Shown in pieces: positions 34,180 to 43,700 of a stretch of DNA of 64,000 nt (positions are counted from its first letter, which is position 1; the number at the start of each line of letters is the position of its first letter). The translations under genes were made by a program, and so were the position numbers. The notes below the pieces were generated by a model. The model made no database searches. It was given only the letters and a program-made list of their open reading frames with translations, and was not told the DNA's origin. The stretch comes from an uncultured Methylocystaceae bacterium (lineage in GTDB: Bacteria > Pseudomonadota > Alphaproteobacteria > Rhizobiales > Beijerinckiaceae), in the NCBI GenBank assembly GCA_903870245.1, contig CAIQCB010000062.1, positions 1-64,000 of the forward strand. The letters run 5' to 3'.

Positions 34180-34731
34180 TTACTTGCCTTCCGCCTTCGC
34201 CTTCAAGCCGGCGAGGCCCGCTTTGTAAATATCGGTGACGGCCTTCAGCGCCGCCTCGTCGGAGAGTTCCGGCGGCGGATCGTTGTTCATGAAGCCGCGA
34301 TAGAACGCGCCTTTCCATTCCACAACGCTCTTGCCGCCCTCTTCCTTGACGCTCAGCGTCGCGGCGTAATTGTTCACCGGCAGGACTTTCGGATCGACGG
34401 CGTCGATCTTGTAGCCAATGGTTTTATGATCCGGTTCGTATTTGGTGACGGATTCGTCGATCACGCCGCCGCTTTTCAGGGTGATCTTGCGCTTGGCGTC
34501 GACGGCGTTGCCGCCGGAGCCCTCCGTCTTGGCGACGGGCGGCAGCCAGCTCAGATCCTGAAAATTGCCGACGATGGCCCAGACCTTGTCAGCCGGCGCG
34601 TCGATCTCGATTTTTTCGATCACTTTCTGCCGTGAGGGGCCATGCGCGAAAGCCGGGACGGCAAGCCATCCGGCGGAAACAAGCGACAGGGTCGCAGCGA
34701 CGAGGGCGCGACGCGCAATCACAAAGGACAT
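34180..34731 (-). CDS. mxaD: MxaD family protein, methanol oxidation accessory
   Basis: A 183-residue SRPBCC protein with signal peptide ending near AFA. KIEIDAPADKVWAIVGNFQD, LPPVAKTEGSGG, LKSGGVIDESVTKYEPD and WKGAFYRGFMNNDPPPELSD closely match the known MxaD of methylotrophs. The ATG at 34731 has AGGAG eight bases upstream; the open frame upstream to 34857 is not used. No methanol dehydrogenase gene is near, so the assignment is to the family rather than to a proven role. Confidence 0.85.
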   Translation of the reverse strand: MSFVIARRALVAATLSLVSAGWLAVPAFAHGPSRQKVIEKIEIDAPADKVWAIVGNFQDLSWLPPVAKTEGSGGNAVDAKRKITLKSGGVIDESVTKYEPDHKTIGYKIDAVDPKVLPVNNYAATLSVKEEGGKSVVEWKGAFYRGFMNNDPPPELSDEAALKAVTDIYKAGLAGLKAKAEGK

Positions 34732-34982
34732 GGGAAAGTCTCCTGAAACCTGAGCGGCCCGCCTTCTTCGGCGGGAAACGCACATAAAGGGACTGTCAGG
34801 CGCGTCGTCAAGCCGACACACTTCATCAAGTTCGCCTGCGGCGCTCCCCTTCTGCATTGGGCATAAAGGGAAGGCCGCAAGGTTGGGGATGATCCCCCTC
34901 TATCTTGTTGGGAGGGGGAAGGTTGCGCGCAGCGCCATGTGAGGGAGTTTCAGATAGAGCCAAAAAGGGTTACGCGGGCGTC

Positions 34983-35744
34983 ATGGCTCCATGCTATCAG
35001 CGCCTCATGCCCTATCTCCGCGCCCTGAAACTTCTCTTCGTGGTGATTTTTGGCGTGGTCGCGCTGGCGCCTGTCCAAACTTTCGCGCGCCGGCGGCGCG
35101 ACTGGCGGCTACAGGATAAAATCCAGACAGGCTTCTGTCGGGCGGCCTGTCGCGCCATCGGCCTGAGAATCGCAGCGCGCGGCGCTCTGCCTGATCAGGC
35201 GCCGCGACTTGTCGTCGCCAACCATGTCTCATGGACGGACATTATCGCGCTTGCGAGTATTTACCCCTTTGTTTTTCTATCGAAAAGCGAGGTTAACAGC
35301 TGGCCCTTGCTCGGGCTGCTGGCGCGTGTGCAAGGCACGATATTTGTTGTGCGCGACGCGCGTCGCGACATCGCAAGAGCAAGCGGAGCGCTTGCCGATG
35401 CGCTGGACGCCGGGCGGGACGTCGTCGTTTTTCCGGAAGGCACATCGACCGATGGCCGTGAGATTCTGCCCTTCCGGCCCGGTCCGTTCGAGGCCTTGCA
35501 GAAAACCGGCGGACCTGCCGTCGTGGCTCCTGTCGCCTTGCGCTACACCGACATCGCTGGTCATCCCGTCGATCTCGGCTGGTACGGCGACATGACTCTC
35601 GTCGATCACATTCGCAAACTTCTGCGCCAGAACGGCGCAATCTGTCATATCCGATTTGGCGAGGCGATCATTCCGACAGGGGTTGATCGAAAAACGACGG
35701 CCATGCTGGCCGAGAAGCAGGTTCGCGCTCTGCATGCGGACTGA
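34983..35744 (+). CDS. olsA: 1-acyl-sn-glycerol-3-phosphate-type acyltransferase, probable OlsA
   Basis: An acyltransferase of the PlsC group: NHVSWTD gives HX4D, FPEGTSTDG is the second motif, and an N-terminal hydrophobic helix (LLFVVIFGVVALAP) anchors it. The convergent OlsB gene 16 bases away suggests that it adds the second acyl chain of ornithine lipid. The open frame continues upstream with only a TTG; ATG at 34983 or 35007 fit better. Without the OlsB neighbour it would be called a generic lysophospholipid acyltransferase. Confidence 0.8.
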   Translation: MAPCYQRLMPYLRALKLLFVVIFGVVALAPVQTFARRRRDWRLQDKIQTGFCRAACRAIGLRIAARGALPDQAPRLVVANHVSWTDIIALASIYPFVFLSKSEVNSWPLLGLLARVQGTIFVVRDARRDIARASGALADALDAGRDVVVFPEGTSTDGREILPFRPGPFEALQKTGGPAVVAPVALRYTDIAGHPVDLGWYGDMTLVDHIRKLLRQNGAICHIRFGEAIIPTGVDRKTTAMLAEKQVRALHAD

Positions 35745-35760
35745 CGACGACGATCCGGTT

Positions 35761-36654
35761 TCAGGCCGCCTGACGGGTCTCGCGGCCTAAAAACTCCAGA
35801 TAACGGCTTTCTATCCTTGCGACCGGCATGACGACAAATACATCGGTCGTGTTGAACTTGTCGTCCACGACGGCGCCGTCGCCAAAACGCGCCCCAAGCC
35901 GCAGGTAACCCTTCACGAGCGGCGCCAGCGCCGCGCGCGACTTTTTTTCGTCCATCGACTCGCGCGGGAGCATCGCCATGGGGACATAAAGCTCTGGCCG
36001 GGCGCGGACGCTCCACATATCCCCGGCGCTTGCGAAATGGGCGAGATAGCTCAACGCCTCGGCATGATCCGCGGGACGGACGCCGGGGAAACTTGCGCAG
36101 CCGAACATCACGTCGATTCGATGAGCCCGGATATAGGCCAGCAGCCCGCGCCAAAGCAGTTCGAGCGTCCGTTGTCCGCGATGCGAGGCAAGCACGCAGG
36201 ATCGCCCCAGTTCGAGAATCCGTTGACCCCGATGGCGATCGAGCAGCGGCGCGATATCGTATTCGCCGGCGGCGTAATAGCCCCCTGCCCGGTCCGCCAT
36301 CTCGTCGCGGAGCAGACGATAGGTTCCAACAACCCTGGGCCGCAACTTTCCTTTTTTTGTCATTGCGCCATGATCGATAACGATCAGATGATCGCAGTAT
36401 TTGTCGAAGCGATCGGCGTCGCGGCGCGTGAAGGCTGTGCGGGCGTCCGGGATCGCCCCGCCCTCCTCGAAAAAGACCTTGTAGCGCAGGCGCTGGGCCT
36501 TGCGCATCTCGCGTCGATCGACGGTGAGACGGACTTCAAGCGTCCCGAGCCTGCCAAGGGATTCCATCGGGAGAATAGGCGTTGTGCGACGCGGGGCCGG
36601 TGTGACGTGGGCCGGCGGATCTTCCGCATATCCGGTCGCGCGAGCTTTCCACAT
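35761..36654 (-). CDS. olsB: L-ornithine N-acyltransferase
   Basis: A 297-residue GNAT-fold enzyme of the OlsB/hemolysin-like family: AQRLRYKVFFEEGG, CDHLIVID, VGTYRLLRDE, ELGRSCVL, HRIDVMFGCASFPG and the C-terminal FNTTDVFVVMPVAR. It transfers a 3-hydroxyacyl chain from ACP to ornithine to make lyso-ornithine lipid, a phosphorus-free membrane lipid. GGGGGAG lies ten bases ahead of ATG 36654, so the 13 upstream codons of the open frame are probably not translated. It is convergent with olsA, not co-transcribed. Confidence 0.9.
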   Translation of the reverse strand: MWKARATGYAEDPPAHVTPAPRRTTPILPMESLGRLGTLEVRLTVDRREMRKAQRLRYKVFFEEGGAIPDARTAFTRRDADRFDKYCDHLIVIDHGAMTKKGKLRPRVVGTYRLLRDEMADRAGGYYAAGEYDIAPLLDRHRGQRILELGRSCVLASHRGQRTLELLWRGLLAYIRAHRIDVMFGCASFPGVRPADHAEALSYLAHFASAGDMWSVRARPELYVPMAMLPRESMDEKKSRAALAPLVKGYLRLGARFGDGAVVDDKFNTTDVFVVMPVARIESRYLEFLGRETRQAA

Positions 36655-36859
36655 TGGCGAATTTCTCCCCCGGAAACGCTCTCCTCTGACCATTTTGCGG
36701 CGAAGATTTTATGACGACGTTGCGCCGCACAAAAATTATGCGGTGGAGGAAAATTTCGGCTGAAAATTCCGGCTTGCCGAAAAACGGGAATCAGACGACC
36801 CTTTATAAACATAGACTTGGGCTTTGATTTGGGCTTTTAGCCTCTTTTATCCCCGAAAT

Positions 36860-36906
36860 TCTCCACATATTGTCGGTTCGTTAATTTTCGACACTATATC
36901 TTGACG
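36860..36906 (+). promoter_or_regulatory. pair of NrdR-like boxes upstream of nrdJ
   Basis: Box 1 (36860-36875) and box 2 (36891-36906) match the NrdR consensus ACACWATATATWGTGT at about 10 and 11 of 16 positions. Their starts are 31 bases apart, the usual three-turn spacing. NrdR represses ribonucleotide reductase genes when dATP is high. The boxes lie about 280 bases before the nrdJ ATG, so the leader is long. Confidence 0.7.
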
Positions 36907-36943
36907 TCATCGACGGATTCGCGCATCTTGCAGGGGTTACGCG

Positions 36944-37183
36944 ATGACAGGGCGGCGGAACTGGCGACGAACGGCGTTTTTCACGTTCGGTTTGACCGGG
37001 TTTGATCCGACGGGGCGTCAACCGCGCTTACGCGTATCTCTCGTTTCTGGCGTGCTCTCGGATGCGGTGTTTCCGCCGCATGATCCGAAGGCGCGGTTTT
37101 CGAGTTCCGAGTTTCACATCGACAGCGCTGCGGCCCATGAGCGGTCGAGCGCAACGCGGGCTTGCGCCCCGAAGGGACAATAG
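36944..37183 (+). CDS. possible small ORF in the nrdJ leader
   Basis: A 79-codon frame between the NrdR boxes and nrdJ. AGGGG lies seven bases before its ATG, a strong ribosome site, and the stop is three bases before the nrdJ ATG. The product is basic and of no known family, with low-complexity end. It could be a real small protein, a coupling ORF, or chance in GC-rich sequence. Confidence 0.3.
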   Translation: MTGRRNWRRTAFFTFGLTGFDPTGRQPRLRVSLVSGVLSDAVFPPHDPKARFSSSEFHIDSAAAHERSSATRACAPKGQ

Positions 37184-37186
37184 AAA

Positions 37187-40100
37187 ATGAAAATCGAGCG
37201 GCGATACACCACGGCGGGCGAATCTCCCTACGCCTCCATCGAGTTCCGGACCACGAAAAGCGAAATCCGGAATCCAGACGGCTCGGTGGTGTTTTCGCTG
37301 GAAAACATCGAGGCGCCGGCGCAATGGAGCCAGGTAGCCTGCGACGTTCTCGCCCAGAAGTATTTCCGCATGGCTGGCGTGCCGGCCCGGCTGAAGCGGG
37401 TCGAGGAAAACAGCATCCCCTCTTTTCTGTGGCGCTCGACCGCCGATACGGAAGCGCTTGCCGCACTGCCGAAAGATCAGCGTTATACGTCAGAAATTTC
37501 CGCCAAACAGGTGTTCGACCGCCTCGCCGGCGCCTGGACCTACTGGGGATGGAAGGGCGGCTATTTCGACGCTGAAGAGGACGCGCAAGCGTTTAGCGAC
37601 GAACTGCGTTACATGCTCGCCGCCCAGATGGCGGCGCCCAATTCGCCGCAATGGTTCAACACCGGACTGCATTGGGCCTATGGCGTCGATGGCCCCGGCC
37701 AGGGTCATTTCTATGTCGACTACGCCAATGGCAAGCTGGTGAAGTCGAAATCCTCCTACGAGCATCCCCAGCCGCACGCCTGCTTCATCCAGTCGATCGA
37801 GGACGATCTCGTCAACGACGGCGGCATTATGGATCTATGGGTGCGCGAGGCGCGCCTGTTCAAATATGGCTCCGGCACCGGCACCAACTTCTCGAAGCTG
37901 CGCGGCGAGAAGGAAAAGCTTTCGGGCGGCGGCTCTTCTTCGGGTCTGATGTCCTTCCTCAGGATCGGCGACCGCGCCGCCGGCGCCATCAAATCCGGCG
38001 GCACCACCCGTCGTGCGGCGAAAATGGTCGTCGTCGACATCGACCATCCCGATATCGAGGCTTTCATCGACTGGAAGGTGAAGGAGGAGGAAAAGGTCGC
38101 CGCGCTCGTCACCGGCTCGAAGATCGTCAAGAAGCATCTCAAGGCGATCATGCGCGCCTGCGTGAATTGCGAGGGACCCGGCGACGATTGCTTTAATCCG
38201 GAAAAGAACCCGGCGCTGAAACGCGAGATCAGGGCGGCGCGTCGCGAAGACGTGCCGGACAATCTGATCAAGCGGATCGTACAATATGCGCGTCAGGGCT
38301 TCACCGACGTCAGCTTCGACACCTACGACACGGACTGGGACAGCGAGGCCTATCTCACCGTCGCCGGACAGAACTCGAACAACTCGGTGCGCGTTACGGA
38401 CGATTTCCTGCACGCCGTAGAGAAAGACGGCGACTGGACGTTGACGCGGCGTCTCGACGGCAAGCCGGCGAAAACGCTCAAGGCGCGCGCGCTGTGGGAC
38501 AAGATCGGCTACGCCGCCTGGGCCTCCGCCGATCCCGGCATCCAGTTTCACACGACAATCAATGACTGGCACACCTGCCCGGCCGGCGGACCGATCCGCG
38601 CCTCGAATCCCTGCTCCGAATATATGTTCCTCGACGATACGGCCTGTAATCTGGCGTCGTTGAACCTGTTGCAGTTCCGCGATCCTCAGACCAAGCGCAT
38701 CGATATCGACGCCTATGAACACGCCGTGCGCCTGTGGACCGTCGTGCTTGAAATCTCGGTGCTGATGGCGCAGTTCCCGTCGAAGGAAATCGCCCAGCTC
38801 TCCTATGATTACCGCACGCTCGGCCTCGGTTACGCCAATGTCGGCGGGCTTTTGATGTCGTCCGGCATTCCCTATGACAGCGAGGCCGGCCGCGCCATCG
38901 CCGGCGCGCTCTCTGCGATCATGACCGGCGTCTGCTACGCCACGTCCGCCGAAATGGCGAGGGAACGCGGACCCTTTGCGCGTTTCCTCGACAATCGCGA
39001 ATCGATGCTGCGCGTTGTCCGCAACCATCGTCGCGCCGCGCATGGCGAGCGCGCCGGATACGAAGGCCTCGCCATCAATCCGGTGCCGCTGGATTACGCC
39101 GCCTGCCCCGACCCGCAACTGATGGAGCGCGCCGCGCGCGCCTGGGATCGGGCGCTGGCGCTCGGCGAACAGCACGGCTATCGCAATGCGCAGGTCACGG
39201 TGGTGGCGCCGACCGGCACCATTGGCCTTGTCATGGATTGCGACACCACCGGCATTGAGCCTGATTTCGCGCTGGTGAAATTCAAGAAACTCGCCGGCGG
39301 CGGCTATCTGAAAATCGTCAACCGCGCCGTCCCGGAAGGTCTGCGCGCGCTGGGCTATCGCGAGAGCGAGATCGCCGAGATTGAGGCCTACGCTGTCGGT
39401 CACGCCTCGCTGGCGCAGGCGCCGGGGGTCAACGCCGCGACGCTCCGCGCCAAAGGCTTTACGGACGAAAAACTCGCGGCGGTCGAGGCCGCCCTACCCT
39501 CCGCCTTCGACATCAAATTCGTCTTCAACAAATGGACGCTCGGCGCCGATTTTCTCATGCAGTCGCTGAAAGTGACGCCGGAGCAACTTGAGGATCGCAA
39601 CTTCGATCTACTGACGCATCTCGGCTTCCTTAAATCGGAGATCGAGGCGGCCAACACCCATGCGTGCGGGGCCATGACTCTGGAGGGCGCGCCCTTCCTG
39701 AAGAAGGAGCATTACGCCGTCTTCGATTGCGCCAATCCCTGCGGCCGTATCGGCAAGCGCTATCTCTCGGTGGAGTCGCACATCCGCATGATGGCGGCGG
39801 CGCAGCCCTTCATCACGGGCGCGATCTCCAAGACCATCAACATGCCCAATGACGCGACCGTGGAGGATTGCGAGCAATCCTATCTGCTCTCATGGCGTCT
39901 CGGCCTGAAGGCGAACGCGCTCTATCGCGACGGCTCGAAACTGTCGCAGCCGCTCTCCGCGCAGCTCATCGCCGGCGACGACGAGGACGCGGCGGAAGCG
40001 GTGGAGGAAGTCGTCGCCGCCAATATGCCGGCGCGCGCCGCCGCTCTCGCCGAGCGCATTGTCGAACGCGTCGTGCATCAGGTGGTGCGCGAGCGCGAGA

Positions 40101-40828
40101 AACTGCCGGATCGCCGCAAGGGTTATACGCAGAAGGCGGCAGTCGGCGGCCACAAGGTCTATCTGCGCACCGGCGAATACGCCGACGGGCGCATCGGCGA
40201 AATCTTCATCGACATGCACAAGGAAGGCGCCGCCTTCCGCTCGCTGATGAACAATTTCGCCATCGCCATCTCGCTCGGCCTGCAATATGGCGTGCCGCTT
40301 GAGGAATATGTCGACGCCTTCACCTTCACCCGCTTCGAGCCCGCCGGCCCGGTTCAGGGCAATGACGCGATCAAGAACGCAACGTCGATTCTCGATTACG
40401 TGTTCCGCGAACTCGCCGTGTCCTATCTCGGCCGCAACGACCTTGCGCATGTCTCGCCCGACGACATCGGCCATGACGTGCTTGGCAAGGGCGAGCATGA
40501 GGGCAAGGCGCCGGAGACGAACAGCGTCGTCTCGCGCGGCCTGCTGCGCTCCAAGACCGACAGACTGATGGTGGTGCAGGGCGGCGGCGCGACGGCGCTG
40601 CGCAGCGAGCCTGAGATTCTTCAGGAAACGGAGGCGGCGTCCGCGCTCTCGACGCTGGGCTGGACCGAGCCGACGAGGACTGTCGAAGGCATGGCCGAAC
40701 GCCGCGCCGAAGCGCGCATGAAAGGCTATGTCGGCGAAGCCTGCCCGGAATGCGCCAATTTCACGCTGGTGCGCAACGGGACGTGTCTGAAATGCGAGAC
40801 CTGCGGCAGCACGACAGGGTGTTCGTGA
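37187..40828 (+). CDS. nrdJ: adenosylcobalamin-dependent (class II) ribonucleotide reductase
   Basis: A 1213-residue class II reductase that makes deoxyribonucleotides from ribonucleotides using coenzyme B12 and needs no oxygen. [21 protein letters not shown] holds the active-site Asn/Cys/Glu region near 470-490, [12 protein letters not shown] and [15 protein letters not shown] are typical of the long alphaproteobacterial form, and a C-terminal zinc-ribbon-like Cys cluster (CPEC...[14 protein letters not shown]) supplies redox cysteines. AGGG stands upstream of the ATG, with NrdR boxes further up and an intrinsic terminator after it. It is a single-gene unit. No NrdAB or NrdDG gene is visible. 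Confidence 0.96.
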   Translation: MKIERRYTTAGESPYASIEFRTTKSEIRNPDGSVVFSLENIEAPAQWSQVACDVLAQKYFRMAGVPARLKRVEENSIPSFLWRSTADTEALAALPKDQRYTSEISAKQVFDRLAGAWTYWGWKGGYFDAEEDAQAFSDELRYMLAAQMAAPNSPQWFNTGLHWAYGVDGPGQGHFYVDYANGKLVKSKSSYEHPQPHACFIQSIEDDLVNDGGIMDLWVREARLFKYGSGTGTNFSKLRGEKEKLSGGGSSSGLMSFLRIGDRAAGAIKSGGTTRRAAKMVVVDIDHPDIEAFIDWKVKEEEKVAALVTGSKIVKKHLKAIMRACVNCEGPGDDCFNPEKNPALKREIRAARREDVPDNLIKRIVQYARQGFTDVSFDTYDTDWDSEAYLTVAGQNSNNSVRVTDDFLHAVEKDGDWTLTRRLDGKPAKTLKARALWDKIGYAAWASADPGIQFHTTINDWHTCPAGGPIRASNPCSEYMFLDDTACNLASLNLLQFRDPQTKRIDIDAYEHAVRLWTVVLEISVLMAQFPSKEIAQLSYDYRTLGLGYANVGGLLMSSGIPYDSEAGRAIAGALSAIMTGVCYATSAEMARERGPFARFLDNRESMLRVVRNHRRAAHGERAGYEGLAINPVPLDYAACPDPQLMERAARAWDRALALGEQHGYRNAQVTVVAPTGTIGLVMDCDTTGIEPDFALVKFKKLAGGGYLKIVNRAVPEGLRALGYRESEIAEIEAYAVGHASLAQAPGVNAATLRAKGFTDEKLAAVEAALPSAFDIKFVFNKWTLGADFLMQSLKVTPEQLEDRNFDLLTHLGFLKSEIEAANTHACGAMTLEGAPFLKKEHYAVFDCANPCGRIGKRYLSVESHIRMMAAAQPFITGAISKTINMPNDATVEDCEQSYLLSWRLGLKANALYRDGSKLSQPLSAQLIAGDDEDAAEAVEEVVAANMPARAAALAERIVERVVHQVVREREKLPDRRKGYTQKAAVGGHKVYLRTGEYADGRIGEIFIDMHKEGAAFRSLMNNFAIAISLGLQYGVPLEEYVDAFTFTRFEPAGPVQGNDAIKNATSILDYVFRELAVSYLGRNDLAHVSPDDIGHDVLGKGEHEGKAPETNSVVSRGLLRSKTDRLMVVQGGGATALRSEPEILQETEAASALSTLGWTEPTRTVEGMAERRAEARMKGYVGEACPECANFTLVRNGTCLKCETCGSTTGCS

Positions 40829-40879
40829 GGGTTAATTAGAATCCTGATCTCTTGCAGAAAACTGTAATGAAATATAGCC

Positions 40880-40914
40880 GGGCGCGATCATTAGAATCGC
40901 GCCCAAAGCTTTTT
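40880..40914 (+). terminator. intrinsic terminator of nrdJ
   Basis: A perfect 9-base stem (40880-40888 with 40896-40904) with a seven-base loop, followed by aaagcttttt. It is 51 bases after the nrdJ stop. Confidence 0.85.
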
Positions 40915-40998
40915 AATCAACAACACGATGTATAACCAGTTTTGCCGATTGAACTTCGCAGCCTTAGCGCTCGGCGTTTCACCAGAGTATTGTCTGGT

Positions 40999-41220
40999 GT
41001 GATTAAAGAGAAAATTCCTCTGCTCTTTTGTTTTGTCGTGATTTCTTTCGCTGCATCGATATCCACATCGCCTGAAATCGATTTGAACAGCTATCAGAGC
41101 TATCCTCAGCGTGTAAAAATGGCGTTTAACTTCAAGATAATAATCCAACGCACCGCTGGCTGTATCGAGCGCGAAACGCGTTTTTTATGTGACTTCATCA
41201 CACAACACCCGCCGTATTAA
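40999..41220 (+). CDS. small secreted protein, unknown
   Basis: A 73-residue frame from GTG with a clear Sec-type signal: MIKEK, then a hydrophobic core LLFCFVVISFAAS, then a polar mature part with two Cys and TQHPPY at the end. The frame is open 19 codons further upstream from a TTG, but the signal peptide fits the GTG. The gene is AT-rich relative to nrdJ. The ribosome site is weak, so the call is tentative. Confidence 0.42.
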   Translation: MIKEKIPLLFCFVVISFAASISTSPEIDLNSYQSYPQRVKMAFNFKIIIQRTAGCIERETRFLCDFITQHPPY

Positions 41221-41381
41221 ATTCCCCTAACATCACGACAAAGTCACATATCTCGGCGCGTCGATCCGCGATGGTCGTCTCAAGCCCGGAGCGACTGGCG
41301 GTCTTTTCGGGAAAGAAATCTCCATCCGCCCCAATTGCCAAGCCAACGCAAAACGGCTTTGCTTAATATCGGAGACGCAAA

Positions 41382-41843
41382 ATGTCGGCTGAATTCACCT
41401 TCCTGACGATGACTGGTTTTTTTCTGCTTGGGGCGATCATGATCGTGCAGGGCGGAGTCGGTTTCATGCAAAGCCATCTCGTTTTGCTCGATACGAATTC
41501 GAAACTGGCGCAAACGACGATTTTCGCGCTCGCCGCCATGATGTTCGTCGCCGCTATTGGCGTGCATTTCACCGGCAGCAGCAATACGGCGTTTCTCAAG
41601 GGGCAAATGGCGCAAACCTCGCAATGCGAACTGGAGAGCGAGGCGGCCAATCCCGCCGCGCGGGGCGGATCTTCCGGCGTGATCGGCAGGCAGATCGTCG
41701 CCTGCATGCGAAACGCCGGCTTCGATTGGGTGGTCGAGGTCCCCCTGTGTCGCGAGGCGCCGGTGGCGACCAACGGCTATTGCTACCAATCCGCCTCATG
41801 GCTCAATCGCGCCATCACCGGCGCGCAACTGGCGTTCAACTAA
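41382..41843 (+). CDS. small membrane protein, unknown
   Basis: A 153-residue protein with two hydrophobic helices at about residues 8-28 and 45-63, then a soluble part of about 85 residues with four Cys. It looks like an inner-membrane protein with a periplasmic C-terminal domain. GGAGACGC is ahead of the ATG. It is not recognised; a hairpin follows its stop. Confidence 0.62.
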   Translation: MSAEFTFLTMTGFFLLGAIMIVQGGVGFMQSHLVLLDTNSKLAQTTIFALAAMMFVAAIGVHFTGSSNTAFLKGQMAQTSQCELESEAANPAARGGSSGVIGRQIVACMRNAGFDWVVEVPLCREAPVATNGYCYQSASWLNRAITGAQLAFN

Positions 41844-41860
41844 ACCGGCGGACAAAGTCG

Positions 41861-41885
41861 CCCGGGGCCGGCCCCCGGGTGATTT
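41861..41885 (+). terminator. GC-rich hairpin after the 153-residue gene
   Basis: A perfect 7-base stem (41861-41867 with 41873-41879) with a five-base loop is followed by a short T-run (tgatttt). Probably a weak intrinsic terminator. Confidence 0.5.
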
Positions 41886-41969
41886 TCCCGCGCCCTGCCC
41901 TAACTCCTGTCGCGGGGCGGCATGCGGCAGCGGCAACAAATATTAAACATGACAATCCGGAGCGTTTTC

Positions 41970-42092
41970 ATGAATTACCGTATGGCGATTATTGTGATTG
42001 GCGTCTTGCTGTTCGTGGCCGCCATGATTCCCTACGCCTACAAGCCGAGATGCAGCTCGCCGGCGGAATGTCCCACGACCGCGCCCTATTAA
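41970..42092 (+). CDS. 40-residue single-helix membrane protein
   Basis: ATG 41970 with GGAG nine bases upstream opens a 40-codon frame. One hydrophobic helix spans residues 5-20 (MAIIVIGVLLFVAAMI), followed by a short tail with two Cys (PRCSSPAECPTTAPY). It looks like a small inner-membrane or periplasm-facing protein. It sits between two other small genes. No family is recognised. Confidence 0.55.
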   Translation: MNYRMAIIVIGVLLFVAAMIPYAYKPRCSSPAECPTTAPY

Positions 42093-42164
42093 AACTCTTC
42101 CTCCCGGCGTAAGTTGTCGCGCCTGATCGCCCGCAGGCTTGCAACGGGCGCAGGAGCCAAGAGG

Positions 42165-42557
42165 ATGTTGATCCCGCGCCGCTATCGCTTGTCCGCCCTG
42201 CCCTGTCTCGTCTCCCTGGCCTTCGCCGTGTTGGCGACCGGGGTCTTCGGTTCAGCGACGCCAGCGCGCGCGCAATGGGGCGGCTGGGGACCGGGCTGGG
42301 GCGGCTATGGCGGTTACGGCAGCTATGGCTATGGCGGCGAGGGTTGCGGCAATCTCAATTGCGAGGGCGACGGCTGGGACGGCGGCTATTCGGACATGAA
42401 GGACAAGGAAAACGCCGCCGAAGGCCCGAACGATTTCGACAAGGAATTCGCGCCAGCCAAACGCGGCAAGCTCTGTAAATCCAAAACGCCGACTTACAAT
42501 GATTGGGGCGATTTTACCGGCTGGAAGCCTGTTATGATCCCCTGCAAGAATTCGTAA
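42165..42557 (+). CDS. secreted glycine/tyrosine-rich protein
   Basis: A 130-residue protein. The N-terminus (MLIPRRYRLSALPCL...) is a Sec signal with cleavage after PARA. The mature part begins with a Gly/Trp/Tyr-rich segment (WGGWGPGWGGYGGYG) and has a soluble C-terminal part with four Cys, ending GWKPVMIPCKNS. GGAG is eight bases before ATG; the frame upstream from TTG 42114 is not needed. Probably a periplasmic or surface protein of unknown role. Confidence 0.65.
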   Translation: MLIPRRYRLSALPCLVSLAFAVLATGVFGSATPARAQWGGWGPGWGGYGGYGSYGYGGEGCGNLNCEGDGWDGGYSDMKDKENAAEGPNDFDKEFAPAKRGKLCKSKTPTYNDWGDFTGWKPVMIPCKNS

Positions 42558-42600
42558 GGGTAATCCGACGGCGACCTGACTTCGTCCCTGTCGATCCATC

Positions 42601-43680
42601 ATGACCCGCATTTATAACTTCAGCGCCGGACCATCGATGTTGCCGCCTCCCGTCCTGGAGCGGATTGGGGCGGATGTGCCGTCGTGGCGTGGAACCGGCG
42701 TGTCGGCGATGGAATTAAGCCATCGCGGCGCGGCTTTCCGGGAGATCGCCGAAAAAACACAGGCCGATTTTCGAGCGCTTCTTCGTATCCCGGATCATTA
42801 CCGCATTCTTTTTCTTGCCGGCGGCGCGACCTTGCAATTCGCCGCCCTCCCGCTCAACCTGCTGGGCGCTAAAAGAACCATCTCATTTTTTGATACCGGC
42901 GCCTGGTCGAAAAAGGCGATCATGGAGGCGCGCAAATATGCGGCTGTCGAGATCGTCGCGAGTTCCGCAAGCTCGGGCTATACGACGATACCGCCCCGGG
43001 AACACTGGCGGATCGCCGCCAATACGGCCTATGCGCATTACACGGCCAACGAGACGATCGACGGCGTCGAATTTCCCTTTATCCCGGATGTCGGATCTGT
43101 TCCCCTCGTGTCTGATATGTCATCGACGCTCCTGTCGAGACCGATTGATGTTGAACGTTTCGGATTGATCTACGCTGGCGCCCAGAAAAATTTGGGGATC
43201 GCGGGTCTCTCGATCGTGATCGTGCGGGAAGATCTTCTGGATCGGGCGCGCGCTGACACGCCCACTGTGCTGAATTACGCCGTGCAGGCGCAACAGGGGT
43301 CGATGGCGAACACCCCGCCAACCTTCGCCTGGTATGTTCTGGGACTTGTGCTGGAATGGTTGCGCGATCAGGGCGGCGTCGTTGAAATTGAAAAGCGCAA
43401 TATGTCGAAGGCGCTCAAACTCTATGAGTTCATCGACTCCTCGGACCTGTTCGCCAATGCTGTCGAAAAATCCGTTCGCTCCCGCATGAATGTCCCCTTC
43501 CGACTGACTGAACCGCTGGAATCGGATTTTTTATCCGAATCCGTAGCGGCGGGTCTGTTGAATTTGAAAGGCCATCGCTCCGTCGGCGGAATGCGCGCCA
43601 GTATCTATAACGCCATGCCGGAAGCGGGCGTTGAGGCGTTAATCTCATTTATGAAGGATTTCGAGCAAAGAGGCGGATGA
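42601..43680 (+). CDS. serC: phosphoserine aminotransferase
   Basis: A 359-residue class V PLP aminotransferase. YNFSAGPSMLP at the N-terminus and the PLP lysine Lys196 in YAGAQKNLG identify the SerC family in the form known from gammaproteobacteria and Bacteroidetes. It converts 3-phosphohydroxypyruvate to phosphoserine in serine synthesis, and often also serves pyridoxal phosphate synthesis. It ends 20 bases before the convergent gyrA stop. No serA or serB is next to it. Confidence 0.92.
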   Translation: MTRIYNFSAGPSMLPPPVLERIGADVPSWRGTGVSAMELSHRGAAFREIAEKTQADFRALLRIPDHYRILFLAGGATLQFAALPLNLLGAKRTISFFDTGAWSKKAIMEARKYAAVEIVASSASSGYTTIPPREHWRIAANTAYAHYTANETIDGVEFPFIPDVGSVPLVSDMSSTLLSRPIDVERFGLIYAGAQKNLGIAGLSIVIVREDLLDRARADTPTVLNYAVQAQQGSMANTPPTFAWYVLGLVLEWLRDQGGVVEIEKRNMSKALKLYEFIDSSDLFANAVEKSVRSRMNVPFRLTEPLESDFLSESVAAGLLNLKGHRSVGGMRASIYNAMPEAGVEALISFMKDFEQRGG

Positions 43681-43700
43681 CGCAGTTTGGAGCGGGTATA

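Noticed and set aside
36694-37186. Cobalamin riboswitch before the B12-dependent reductase
   Set aside because: I looked for the B12 box (GCCACTG and neighbours) in the leader and did not find it; NrdR boxes explain the regulation better.
37835-39403. 522-codon minus-strand frame opposite nrdJ
   Set aside because: It lies fully within the nrdJ coding region, has no domain and comes from high GC3 codon use on the other strand.
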